Assembly (NCBI GenBank): GCA_049613665.1
Contig: JBMZCV010000221.1
Location: forward strand, 1 to 7,221
Source of the DNA: JBMZCV01 sp049613665
GTDB taxonomy: Bacteria > Bacteroidota > Bacteroidia > Chitinophagales > UBA2359
Reading direction: 5' to 3'
DNA: 7,221 bases
Below, piece by piece: positions 1 through 6,764 of the stretch. Every line of letters begins with the position of its first letter. The first letter of the stretch is position 1. Under the pieces are notes generated by a model. That model saw only the letters and a program-made list of their open reading frames with translations. It was not told the DNA's origin and did no database searches. A program made the position numbers and the translations under genes.

Positions 1-11
1 AAAGCAAAGAC

Positions 12-39
12 AAGGCAAACATACGAAGGCAAACATACG
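12..39. repeat. 14-bp perfect tandem duplication
   Basis: The unit aaggcaaacatacg occurs twice head to tail (12-25 and 26-39). A degenerate third copy, lacking one g, may lie just upstream in positions 2-11. The array sits about 65 bp before the serine hydrolase start, so it could be a binding-site array or simple slippage. The sequence gives no proof of either. Confidence 0.8.
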
Positions 40-104
40 ATGTCATTTCTCACATATTTAAAACTATAACAAAATTACTTTATAGTGCACTTAAAATAAA
101 AATT

Positions 105-2129
105 ATGAAAAAAAATCTTTTGTTTTGCTTATTCTTGTTCTGTTTTTCACTTACTTTACTTGGCAATAATGGCAAATTGGCCTATTCTAAGGTAGTGAAG
201 GAGTTTGTTTTAGATGGAAAACTTACCGAGTGGAAAAATTCGGAAGTTATTCCTATTGATTTGTATTTTGATGATTATGAAAATACGGCAACTGATTGTA
301 AAGCAAATTTTAGAGCTGGCCATTATAAAAATAAAATTTATTTGGCCATAGAAGTGACAGACGATAATCTTGTTCAAAACGATAGCTTGTCGTGGAGCAA
401 TAGTGATGCAGTTGCTATTTTTCTAAATTTTGGGCCGAGCAATGCCCACGCAGGTGTAAGCATGATAACCTTGAATCAAAATAGACTAGAAATAAATAGT
501 CATGGTAAGCAGAGAGATGGAATTAATGCATTTTTATCTAGTAGAATGTTTCGACATAAGTATAGCCGTAAGAAAAATACTTCTGTTTATGAAATAGAAA
601 TAACACTTGATAAACCAATACTTCCTTATCAAACTATTGGCATAGATTTTTATGTTTTAGATATAGATGCCGACGAAACAGGAGAAAAAGAAATATATTG
701 GGGGCCTACCAAGAATGTTCATAAATATTATGTGGCAGGTGGTCTGGGTGATATGGTATTTGTGCCAACAGCCAAACTCATTACAGGCAATGTTTCTGGG
801 CAGCTTATTTGGCAAGATAAAAATAGCAAAACTCCACTGCCTGCTAGTGTTTATATTCAATCAAAAGAATATGAGCAATTTATTATTCACGCTAGGTTAG
901 ATAGTACTGGAAAATTTAATGCTACTTTACCCAAAGGCACTTATCATTTTTCTTCAGCGGAGAAAAATACAAGTCCTTTTGACAGTAATGGCTATGCCAA
1001 TCAGCAACGAATCAATACTTTTGATAAAGTAGAGTTTGACGTTTTGGAAGGCAAAAACACCGTTACTGATACATTGAAACTTAATACTCACTTGCCACCA
1101 GATTATCTTTTTCAACCGACAGGAATATTGCATAATTATACGAAAGCAGATGACAAGTTAATCAACAATTTTGTGGAAAACTATAAGGCTTATTATGATG
1201 TTCCAGCCATCTCATTGGCTTTAATAAAAGACGATAAAGTTATTTTTACAAACAGTTATGGCGTGACCAATGCTATAAATAACTCAGATTTCGAACCTAA
1301 TACTGTTTTCCAAATTGCATCTATTACAAAAGCTATTTTTTCATTTATTGTTATGAGATTAGTAGAGCAAGGAGTATTAGATTTAGACACGCCTTTATAC
1401 CAGTATTTGCCTTTTGAAAATATAGCTCACAATGAAGGCTACAAACTCATAACAGCAAGATTGGTACTTTCTCATCAAACAGGATTGCCAAATTGGGCGT
1501 GGGGCGGGCCTGGAGGTTGGCAAGCTGGCCAAAAAACAGATTTGGCATTTCTGCCAGGTACTAAATATCAATATTCGGGAGAAGGCTACGAATATTTAGG
1601 GCGAGTAGTGACACATCTTACTTCAAAAACCTTAGAAGAGTTGTTGGAAGATGAGTTTAAAACGCTTTTGGGCATCAACAAAATGTATTTTAAAGCTAAT
1701 GACCAAATAAGGCAAGCTAGAGGACATTTGGGAAATAATGCAACACTTTGGTTTCCTCCACGATTTGCTGGCGTAGCTCACTCCATTTTAACAGATAGCG
1801 AAGAGTTGGCAAAATTTGTGTGTGAACTAGGCAAACAAGAACATCTTAAAAAAGAAACTTATCAAGAAATGTTTAAGCCGCTAGAAGTAGTAACAGGCTT
1901 TGAACATCCTGATAGCTTATATTGGAATCAGGGCATTGGATTAGGCTTTTTTACACAAGAATCTCCTTTTGGCAAAGCTGTTATGCACGGTGGCAACAAC
2001 GGCGATTTTCAAGGCGAATTTGTTTATTATACAGATGCAAAAATCGGTTTTGTGATATGTACCAATAGCAATAGAGGGCATAAAATAGGACAAGAATTGG
2101 GTCGTTTTTTAATCTATGGAAAAAAATAA
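105..2129 (+). CDS. Secreted serine hydrolase: CBM9-like + regulatory-like beta domain + class C beta-lactamase fold
   Basis: A 674-residue exported protein. A basic start followed by a hydrophobic stretch (about residues 3-20) is a signal peptide; Cys8 and Cys13 lie inside it without a good lipobox. Residues about 30-220 resemble a CBM9-like domain (VLDGKLTEW near 35-43, YLAIEVTDDNL near 79-89, SDAVAIFLN near 100-108), a fold that usually binds sugars. Residues about 226-325 look like a carboxypeptidase-regulatory-type beta sandwich (GNVSGQL, LPKGTYHF). Residues about 350-672 are a beta-lactamase/serine-hydrolase domain: nucleophile motif S406-I-T-K409, Tyr490 in YSG where YxN is usual, LSHQTGLP at 455-462, and H628-G-G in place of KTG. 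The family includes D-aminopeptidases, esterases and penicillin-binding-like enzymes; the substrate cannot be told from sequence, and antibiotic resistance should not be assumed. The ATG has an A-rich leader and no Shine-Dalgarno. It appears monocistronic, ending before a shared terminator. Confidence 0.9.
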   Translation: MKKNLLFCLFLFCFSLTLLGNNGKLAYSKVVKEFVLDGKLTEWKNSEVIPIDLYFDDYENTATDCKANFRAGHYKNKIYLAIEVTDDNLVQNDSLSWSNSDAVAIFLNFGPSNAHAGVSMITLNQNRLEINSHGKQRDGINAFLSSRMFRHKYSRKKNTSVYEIEITLDKPILPYQTIGIDFYVLDIDADETGEKEIYWGPTKNVHKYYVAGGLGDMVFVPTAKLITGNVSGQLIWQDKNSKTPLPASVYIQSKEYEQFIIHARLDSTGKFNATLPKGTYHFSSAEKNTSPFDSNGYANQQRINTFDKVEFDVLEGKNTVTDTLKLNTHLPPDYLFQPTGILHNYTKADDKLINNFVENYKAYYDVPAISLALIKDDKVIFTNSYGVTNAINNSDFEPNTVFQIASITKAIFSFIVMRLVEQGVLDLDTPLYQYLPFENIAHNEGYKLITARLVLSHQTGLPNWAWGGPGGWQAGQKTDLAFLPGTKYQYSGEGYEYLGRVVTHLTSKTLEELLEDEFKTLLGINKMYFKANDQIRQARGHLGNNATLWFPPRFAGVAHSILTDSEELAKFVCELGKQEHLKKETYQEMFKPLEVVTGFEHPDSLYWNQGIGLGFFTQESPFGKAVMHGGNNGDFQGEFVYYTDAKIGFVICTNSNRGHKIGQELGRFLIYGKK

Positions 2130-2178
2130 TTTGCTTTTTCAAACTTAGATTTGAGTTGTAAATTAAGCTTTATGCAAA

Positions 2179-2218
2179 AAAAAACGCTCATCAAACCTAC
2201 ATTTGATGAGCGTTTTTT
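2179..2218. terminator. Bidirectional intrinsic terminator between convergent genes
   Basis: A perfect 17-bp inverted repeat (arms 2179-2195 and 2202-2218) has a 6-nt loop. The core is cgctcatcaaa / tttgatgagcg, flanked by six A on the left and six T on the right, so the stem-plus-U-tract works on both strands. It lies between the stops of the serine hydrolase (+) and the MIP channel (-), as expected for a shared terminator. Confidence 0.93.
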
Positions 2219-2237
2219 CATTAAATATTTATGATTT

Positions 2238-2870
2238 TTACGCTTCGCTAGGGTTCATCATTTTATAAACAATTGCACCCAAAGCACCACCTACAAATGG
2301 CCCTACAATATATACCCATACTTCGCCAAAGTTTCCTGTCAAAACATTGCCACCCAAGCCTACTGCTGGATTGAAAGCACCGCCAGAAATACCGCCTGCC
2401 GCATAAGCCGCTGCCAAAACTGTGAAACCGATAGCCAAGCCATAGTAAGAATTACCTGCCGTAGCTTTGCTTGTTGCTACATTCAGGACTACTGAAACAA
2501 GAGCAAATGTGAATAATATTTCAGCTACCAAAGCCTGAACAGCCGAATAGCCTCCGCCAATAGCTGGACGACCGATAGCGTGTTCGCCACCTAACAAAAA
2601 CATACCAACGCCTGCTGCTGCGATGCCTGCTGCTATTTGAACAGCCATATAAATCATAGCATTAGGAGCGTCAATTTTGCCACGCATTAAAATACTTAGT
2701 GTTACAGCAGGATTGTAGTGAGCACCTGAAATATGTCCGCCCATATATACCATTACCATCAAAATAGAGCCGATAGCTACAGGAGCCATACTGCCTGCCA
2801 AAGGAACAGCCAAAGCTATTGTTAGCACCAAAAAAAATGTACCAATAAATTCTGTTATGTAATTTTGCAT
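2238..2870 (-). CDS. MIP-family channel (aquaporin/glycerol-facilitator-like)
   Basis: A 210-residue integral inner-membrane protein with the two half-helix NPA motifs of the MIP family (N53-P-A, N167-P-A), the HISGAHYNPAV signature and about six hydrophobic helices rich in Ala and Gly. It should conduct water and/or small neutral solutes. The ATG at 2870 (MQNYITEFIG) is chosen because TEFIGTFFLV is the usual family start. The frame stays open to a TTG at 2951, but the extra 27 residues are polar and do not look like part of the family. The second NPA is followed by Val170 rather than the conserved selectivity-filter Arg. Counting from the NPA Asn as in AqpZ, the other filter positions would be near I33, A155 and G164, suggesting a wide, non-polar pore; this is inferred by counting, not alignment. 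It seems to be transcribed alone, and water versus solute transport is undecided. Confidence 0.93.
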   Translation of the reverse strand: MQNYITEFIGTFFLVLTIALAVPLAGSMAPVAIGSILMVMVYMGGHISGAHYNPAVTLSILMRGKIDAPNAMIYMAVQIAAGIAAAGVGMFLLGGEHAIGRPAIGGGYSAVQALVAEILFTFALVSVVLNVATSKATAGNSYYGLAIGFTVLAAAYAAGGISGGAFNPAVGLGGNVLTGNFGEVWVYIVGPFVGGALGAIVYKMMNPSEA

Positions 2871-3030
2871 CTTAGAAAAATTTTGATTAATTAAAATTTT
2901 ACAGTCATTTTTTTGACAAAAGTGTAAAATAAACGTCACAATATTAAACAATCGTTTTTTTCAAGCATACGAACTAAAAAGCTAATTATAGTGTTTTATG
3001 TCTTTGTTTTGTTGCAAAACATATATATAA

Positions 3031-3038
3031 CAAATCTA
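3031..3038 (-). promoter_or_regulatory. Candidate Bacteroidota -7 box for the MIP channel
   Basis: On the minus strand this reads TAGATTTG, an exact match to the TAnnTTTG -7 element of Bacteroidota primary-sigma promoters. It lies about 160 nt upstream of the channel's ATG. No clear TTG-type -33 element is visible at the expected distance, so an eight-base match with four fixed T/A/G positions in AT-rich DNA may be chance. Confidence 0.3.
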
Positions 3039-3059
3039 AACTTTAAATTTTAAACTTTA
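3037..3059. repeat. 9-bp direct repeat next to the candidate promoter
   Basis: TAAACTTTA occurs at 3037-3045 and again at 3051-3059, a 14-bp period. It overlaps the upstream side of the candidate -7 box on the minus strand. It could be an operator-like pair, but in such AT-rich sequence it could also be chance. Confidence 0.4.
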
Positions 3060-3159
3060 TTTTTACTATAAAAAAATAGCATTTTTTAACTTATTATACA
3101 TATTTTTTACACTTTGTATCCAATAGTAATGAAATAAATCACAAAAATAACTTCACAAA

Positions 3160-3846
3160 TCAGCTTATATCAAATTTTTTGGCTAACGTTCTGGCAAAAG
3201 CTGCATATTCACTTTTTTTATCGCAAGCATCAAACAGTATTTTTTTAGCCTCCACATCTCCTTTGCTCGCTTTTATAGCTATGAAAGCCAAATAACGAAC
3301 TATTTTGCTTCTATGTGTTACCAATTCAGCTCTATTCAAACCTATTATACTTTCTGTTACTTTTCCTCTATCATTTTTAGGAAGCACATTTGCAGTACCT
3401 GTTTTAACATCATATTCAAATTTAAACAAGTCATTTGGCTCTTCTTCAACAGGGTTTACAAACATAGCTTGCCCATCTTTTTCTGGAAACTTATTGCCTT
3501 TGTGAGCAGCACCATTGCAAACACCGCAAGCCAATAAAAAATTGCTCCACTCAAAACATAGTTTTGAAAATTTTGATTTTGGTCTAAAATGCTCAATATC
3601 TCCATAATCTATATGTGTGATATGGCTTTCGCAATAAGCACATTTGCCTTCAAACATTTTTTTTAATTGTACTTTGACTTTTGCATGATTATATTTTTTT
3701 TCACAATTTCTTTTTTTAGTTTTGTTTTTTGCGTCTGGCATTTTCTCATAATCAGCACAAGCTTGTAAATAATCGTCTGTCCATAATTTCGCTTTTTTAA
3801 CTAAAATATCTGGTTTCGCTATCCTATCAACCTTTATTATTTCCAA
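3160..3846 (-). CDS. ptuB: Septu-like HNH endonuclease PtuB (TIGR02646-type)
   Basis: A 228-residue cytoplasmic protein with a treble-clef HNH nuclease core: zinc pairs C69-x2-C72 and C107-x2-C110, catalytic-type His86 in D-I-E-H-F-R-P-K-S-K, Asn102 in WSNFLLAC, and Asn111 just after the second pair. This arrangement matches the TIGR02646 family of HNH nucleases that partner ABC-like ATPases in Septu and in Ec78-type retron systems. In Septu, PtuB is the effector nuclease of the PtuA-PtuB complex. The gene overlaps the end of the ATPase gene by 10 bp, implying translational coupling. The start is TTG: an in-frame TAA directly precedes it, and the first internal ATG (codon 36, 3741) would discard the IIKVDRIAKPDIL stretch that resembles the family N-terminus. 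The nuclease family is secure; the system assignment rests on the pairing. Confidence 0.85.
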   Translation of the reverse strand: MEIIKVDRIAKPDILVKKAKLWTDDYLQACADYEKMPDAKNKTKKRNCEKKYNHAKVKVQLKKMFEGKCAYCESHITHIDYGDIEHFRPKSKFSKLCFEWSNFLLACGVCNGAAHKGNKFPEKDGQAMFVNPVEEEPNDLFKFEYDVKTGTANVLPKNDRGKVTESIIGLNRAELVTHRSKIVRYLAFIAIKASKGDVEAKKILFDACDKKSEYAAFARTLAKKFDIS

Positions 3847-5159
3847 TTATTTTTGATATATTCATTCATCCGCTGTTCTATTTCCGATTCGGTAGTATCA
3901 TATCCTAGTGCTTGCTCTACAAAGGGAATAGTTGTTTCTAGTTCTTTATTTTCTTCTTCGCTCAAATTTATTTTCTTCTTCAAATCATAATAACGGTCTA
4001 TTCGTTTTTGCGTTTCAGGAGCATAAACAGACACGAGTCCAAAAGCTTCACTTTTCAAAACATCATCAATGCTTTTGTTGTGAATATTGTTGATTTTTTC
4101 TACTTGAACAGCACCTTCTTTTCTATAAAAGCGATAAGTTACAGCATCTTCGCCAGCACCTGCCACTACAAGCGGACTATGAGTAGCCGTAATGAACTGA
4201 ATGTTTGGAAATGTATGTCGCAAAACTTCGGCAATATCTCGTTGCCAAGTTGGATGCAAATGTATATCTAGTTCATCAATCAAAACAGTGCCTTGTTCCA
4301 ACAAAGGATTGCTGCTATTGGGAAAACCCTCTATCAATCGCCAAGCCAAATCGCCTACTAAAGCCATCACACTCCTAAAACCATCAGAAAGTGCTATTGT
4401 ACTCACACTTTTATCGCCTGTTTTGAACCATATTCTACCATTTTCATCAATTTTATCAAAAGCATTATTAGCAGGCAAAATCTGATTAATAGCTTTTATT
4501 CCCCATTCTTGCTGTTTTTTTGCTAAAGTATCTTTTCCACGAGATTTCGATATTTTGTAATCTAAATATACCAACCATGTTTCAAAAGCTTCTAGCGGTT
4601 CATTCTCTCTAAATTGACTAATAAAATTGGTATAACGAATAGGCTGTTGCAATGAAGGTATTAAAAACCTATTTTGGCGAGTCAAACGTCTAAAAGCACC
4701 ATATCCTGCCGCAAACCATGCCTCGCCTTTAGGCAACAAAGCATTTCTGCGAAGCCATGTCAAGCCTTTTTCAATGTTTTCAATAATAGCAGGCTCTGTA
4801 TATATTTTATTTCTAATTGTCAGTTCTTTTGTGCCTGTTATAAAAAATGTATAACCAAAAGTCGTTCTTATTTTTTCCGTTCCATATTGGTTAGGGTCAT
4901 TTTCGCCTTGATGAATTTTAATAGAAATTTTGCCTACTTGTTCTTCATTTCTGAGCCAGCCTAAAGGTTTTAATAGCTGTGATGCTCCTTCAGGCCCCGC
5001 CAATAGCAATGCTAATGCTTGCAGCACAGTACTTTTACCTGTTCCATTTTCGCCTAAAAGCGTAACCCATGGATAAGGCTTATTTTTATTAGTTCCTAAT
5101 CTTATTTTTTGTTTATCAAAACATTTAATGTTATCTAAAACTATTTCTTTTACCCACAT
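3837..5159 (-). CDS. ptuA: Septu-like ABC/SMC-type ATPase PtuA
   Basis: A 440-residue cytoplasmic ATPase of the OLD/RecF-like AAA_21 group. It has Walker A G36-E-N-G-T-G-K-S-T44, a Q-loop-region motif YGAFRR (153-158), an ABC-signature-like LSDGFRS (257-263), Walker B VLIDELD with D295-E296, then IHLHPTW, and a switch-type T324-A-T-H327-S-P. The C-terminal 60 residues are charged and probably coiled coil (about 385-435). No TOPRIM domain follows the ATPase, which argues against OLD nucleases; the partner HNH protein would supply cleavage. Together with that overlapping gene it matches PtuA of Septu, where ATP binding is thought to hold the nuclease in check until infection. The ATG at 5159 (MWVKEIVLDNIKCF) gives the usual short beta strand before Walker A. 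It is the first gene of a two-gene operon, with no reverse transcriptase next to it. Confidence 0.85.
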   Translation of the reverse strand: MWVKEIVLDNIKCFDKQKIRLGTNKNKPYPWVTLLGENGTGKSTVLQALALLLAGPEGASQLLKPLGWLRNEEQVGKISIKIHQGENDPNQYGTEKIRTTFGYTFFITGTKELTIRNKIYTEPAIIENIEKGLTWLRRNALLPKGEAWFAAGYGAFRRLTRQNRFLIPSLQQPIRYTNFISQFRENEPLEAFETWLVYLDYKISKSRGKDTLAKKQQEWGIKAINQILPANNAFDKIDENGRIWFKTGDKSVSTIALSDGFRSVMALVGDLAWRLIEGFPNSSNPLLEQGTVLIDELDIHLHPTWQRDIAEVLRHTFPNIQFITATHSPLVVAGAGEDAVTYRFYRKEGAVQVEKINNIHNKSIDDVLKSEAFGLVSVYAPETQKRIDRYYDLKKKINLSEEENKELETTIPFVEQALGYDTTESEIEQRMNEYIKNNWK

Positions 5160-5320
5160 ATAAAAATATTTAATAAATAAAAAGGAATATTAATAAAAGC
5201 TAAGTTACAACATTTTTTGTAAAAAATGAGTAACAAGTCAAAAATTCATAGTCTCACTTAATAGAGCTTTCACTTAATGCAAGCTTTTTATATTTATACA
5301 AAACATTCAATCAAAATAAG
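5160..5320. promoter_or_regulatory. Divergent promoter region between ptuA and the NlpC/P60-like gene
   Basis: These 161 bp must carry the start signals for both divergent genes. The sequence is very AT-rich, with a direct repeat of tcacttaat (5254-5262, 5270-5278) and a small A/T palindrome at 5211-5228. No exact TAnnTTTG match was found on either strand; TATATTTA at 5289-5296 is one base off for the plus gene. The role is inferred from gene orientation. Confidence 0.5.
5254..5278. repeat. 9-bp direct repeat in the divergent intergenic region
   Basis: tcacttaat is present at 5254-5262 and 5270-5278, a 16-bp spacing. It lies 43-67 bp before the plus-strand start, where a regulator site could sit. 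Two short copies cannot rule out chance. Confidence 0.45.
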
Positions 5321-6028
5321 ATGCTAAAACGCCACTTTTTCAAATTGTTATTCTTTTTTCTCTTAGGCTATTTATTGCTCAATTTTCCTACTTATATTAG
5401 GCTCGAAGATGACTATATCGTTTGTTTAGATAGTTTAAAATCTAACAATAAGACCTTGCAAAATCAATATTATTTTGCAATAACAAAAAGTCAAAAAGAA
5501 GAACTTATTCAACATACAACCGAACATTTGCTACACCTTATCACAAAAGATTTGCCGACATTTTGGTATGGCACGCCTTGGGATTATAGTGGCACAACAC
5601 AAGTTCCAAATGAAGGACATATCGCTTGTGGTTATTATGTGTCAACTATTTTGCGAGATGCAGGTTTTGAGGTGGAAAGACGAAAATTGGCACAGCAAGC
5701 TTCCGAAAAGATTGTGAAAACTTTGGTTTCTGAAAAATACATTAAGCGTTTTAGTAGAAAAAAAATAAAGGTATTTTTGGAGGAAATGGAAAAGCTAGGA
5801 GATGGTTTGTATGTTGTTGGTTTAGATACTCATGTTGGCTTTTTATGGATTAAAGATGGCAAAAAGCGGTTTATTCATTCGGCACGCACTACACGAGGCG
5901 TTGTAAATGAAAATGCGTGGCGTTCAAAAGTGTTGATTCGCTCAAAATATCGCATTGTCGGCAGACTTTTGCCCAATGATGAAGTGGTAGAAAAATGGCT
6001 GGCTGGCGAAAGTTTTAAGGTAAAATAA
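5321..6028 (+). CDS. Membrane-anchored NlpC/P60-like cysteine hydrolase
   Basis: A 235-residue protein. Residues about 5-22 are a hydrophobic segment with a basic start (MLKRHFFKLL), an uncleaved anchor or signal peptide that would place the rest outside the inner membrane. The later part has the order expected of a papain-like NlpC/P60 or amidase fold: an aromatic lead-in FWYGTPWDYSG (81-91), nucleophile Cys103 in GHIACGYYVSTIL, His171 in DTHVGFLWIKDGK, and a third polar residue, probably His186, in RFIHSA. In this superfamily the triad cleaves peptidoglycan stem peptides or related amide bonds, so a cell-wall role is likely but not proven. The closest named family was not recognised. The ATG is A-rich upstream with no Shine-Dalgarno. 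It is divergent from ptuA and convergent with lptE, so it is probably transcribed alone. Confidence 0.75.
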   Translation: MLKRHFFKLLFFFLLGYLLLNFPTYIRLEDDYIVCLDSLKSNNKTLQNQYYFAITKSQKEELIQHTTEHLLHLITKDLPTFWYGTPWDYSGTTQVPNEGHIACGYYVSTILRDAGFEVERRKLAQQASEKIVKTLVSEKYIKRFSRKKIKVFLEEMEKLGDGLYVVGLDTHVGFLWIKDGKKRFIHSARTTRGVVNENAWRSKVLIRSKYRIVGRLLPNDEVVEKWLAGESFKVK

Positions 6029-6078
6029 AGGCTTGACAGTTTTTAATTTTTAGTGAGTAGTTTTTTAGCTATCTTTTT

Positions 6079-6095
6079 TTCGCAGAGCGAATTTT
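6079..6095 (+). terminator. Weak hairpin in the convergent gap
   Basis: TTCGC (6079-6083) and GCGAA (6087-6091) pair around a 3-nt loop, and TTTT plus a T-rich tail follow on the plus strand. It lies 50 nt past the NlpC/P60-like stop, before the end of lptE. The stem is only five pairs, so this is a candidate only. Confidence 0.3.
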
Positions 6096-6107
6096 CTTTC
6101 TGCTATT

Positions 6108-6617
6108 TTACCAATTTGAAAATGCTTTTGTAAAAATATCTGTCACAAGACGTTCTGTGATTTCATCGACTAAAGTGTCTTCTACATCGCTAAGGTTTAC
6201 ATTTCTATCAAAATTTTCGTAGTGCGTAAAATTTTGCATCCATGTTTCGTCTGTCACATTATTGACAAACTCTATACGTACCGTAATGCTCAAACGACTC
6301 AAAGCAGCTTCGTCATTGGCACTAGAGGCGGCAGGTTCTACCAAATAATTGAGAATATTGCCGCTAAATTCTACATCGCCAGTATTGGAAGCAATGTCTA
6401 AACGAGCATCGGACGTAAATTTGTCTTTCATTTTTTCGACTAGCGTTTGGCTCAAATTTGGATTGACAGTAGTGGCCAAGTTGGGCAAATTATCCACAAA
6501 AAAAGTTTTTACTTGTGGGTCGATAGATGTGCCTGTAAATGAATAAATGCCGCAAGATACTTGTAGCAAAAGCGTACAGATTAGTAAGACGTTAGAAATT
6601 ATTGAAAGCTGTTTCAT
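6108..6617 (-). CDS. lptE: LPS assembly lipoprotein LptE, Bacteroidota type
   Basis: A 169-residue outer-membrane lipoprotein. A hydrophobic signal peptide ends at Cys22 (LLLQVSC), a relaxed lipobox. It is followed by GIYSFTGTSI, the typical opening of mature Bacteroidota LptE. Later family features are VNPNLSQTLVEKMKDKF (51-67), GDVEFSGNILNY (80-91), RLSITVRIEFVN (108-119), WMQNFTHYENFD (126-137) and the end DIFTKAFSNW. By family knowledge LptE plugs and helps assemble the LptD barrel, which inserts lipopolysaccharide into the outer leaflet. Length is normal. In many Bacteroidota the gene neighbours a sigma-54 regulator and secG; here it stands alone, with a convergent gene downstream and 480 gene-free bases upstream. 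The ATG at 6617 gives a complete signal peptide. Confidence 0.9.
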   Translation of the reverse strand: MKQLSIISNVLLICTLLLQVSCGIYSFTGTSIDPQVKTFFVDNLPNLATTVNPNLSQTLVEKMKDKFTSDARLDIASNTGDVEFSGNILNYLVEPAASSANDEAALSRLSITVRIEFVNNVTDETWMQNFTHYENFDRNVNLSDVEDTLVDEITERLVTDIFTKAFSNW

Positions 6618-6764
6618 ATAATAGTAAAAAGCTAACCCAATTTGGTTATGTAGTCTTCAGTTTTACAACAATTAATTAATACAAAACTTAACAATATCTA
6701 CAACAAAAATTAGCAACTTTTTGTCATAGACGCAATTTTAAGTACCAAGTGCTATTTAATAAAG

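Larger units (their letters stand above)
2871..3159. other. AT-rich intergenic region upstream of the MIP channel gene
   Basis: This 289-bp stretch separates the end of the HNH gene from the channel gene and is dominated by A and T runs. It has no convincing coding frame. It contains a candidate -7 box (3031-3038), a 9-bp direct repeat, and a 7-bp A/T-only palindrome (arms 3071-3077 and 3081-3087, loop agc). The palindrome might help end transcription of the HNH gene but has no G/C in the stem, so it is not called a terminator. Confidence 0.6.

Noticed and set aside
105..2129. Antibiotic-resistance beta-lactamase
   Set aside because: The catalytic motifs are of the broad serine-hydrolase family (YSG, HGG), and the CBM9-like fusion points to another substrate.
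2871..2951. 27-residue N-terminal extension of the MIP channel from a TTG at 2951
   Set aside because: The start would be TTG and the added segment (MFNIVTFILH...) is not like family N-termini; the ATG at 2870 gives the standard MIP start.
3160..5159. Retron of the Ec78 type
   Set aside because: The ATPase/HNH pair fits, but no reverse transcriptase frame occurs in the window and the gene upstream is divergent and of another type.
3837..5159. OLD-family nuclease
   Set aside because: The ATPase half is similar, but there is no C-terminal TOPRIM domain; the chain ends in a short charged helix.
5211..5228. Palindrome in the ptuA upstream region as a terminator or msr-msd-like RNA
   Set aside because: The arms are almost only A and T and leave a very small loop; such structures arise by chance in this composition.
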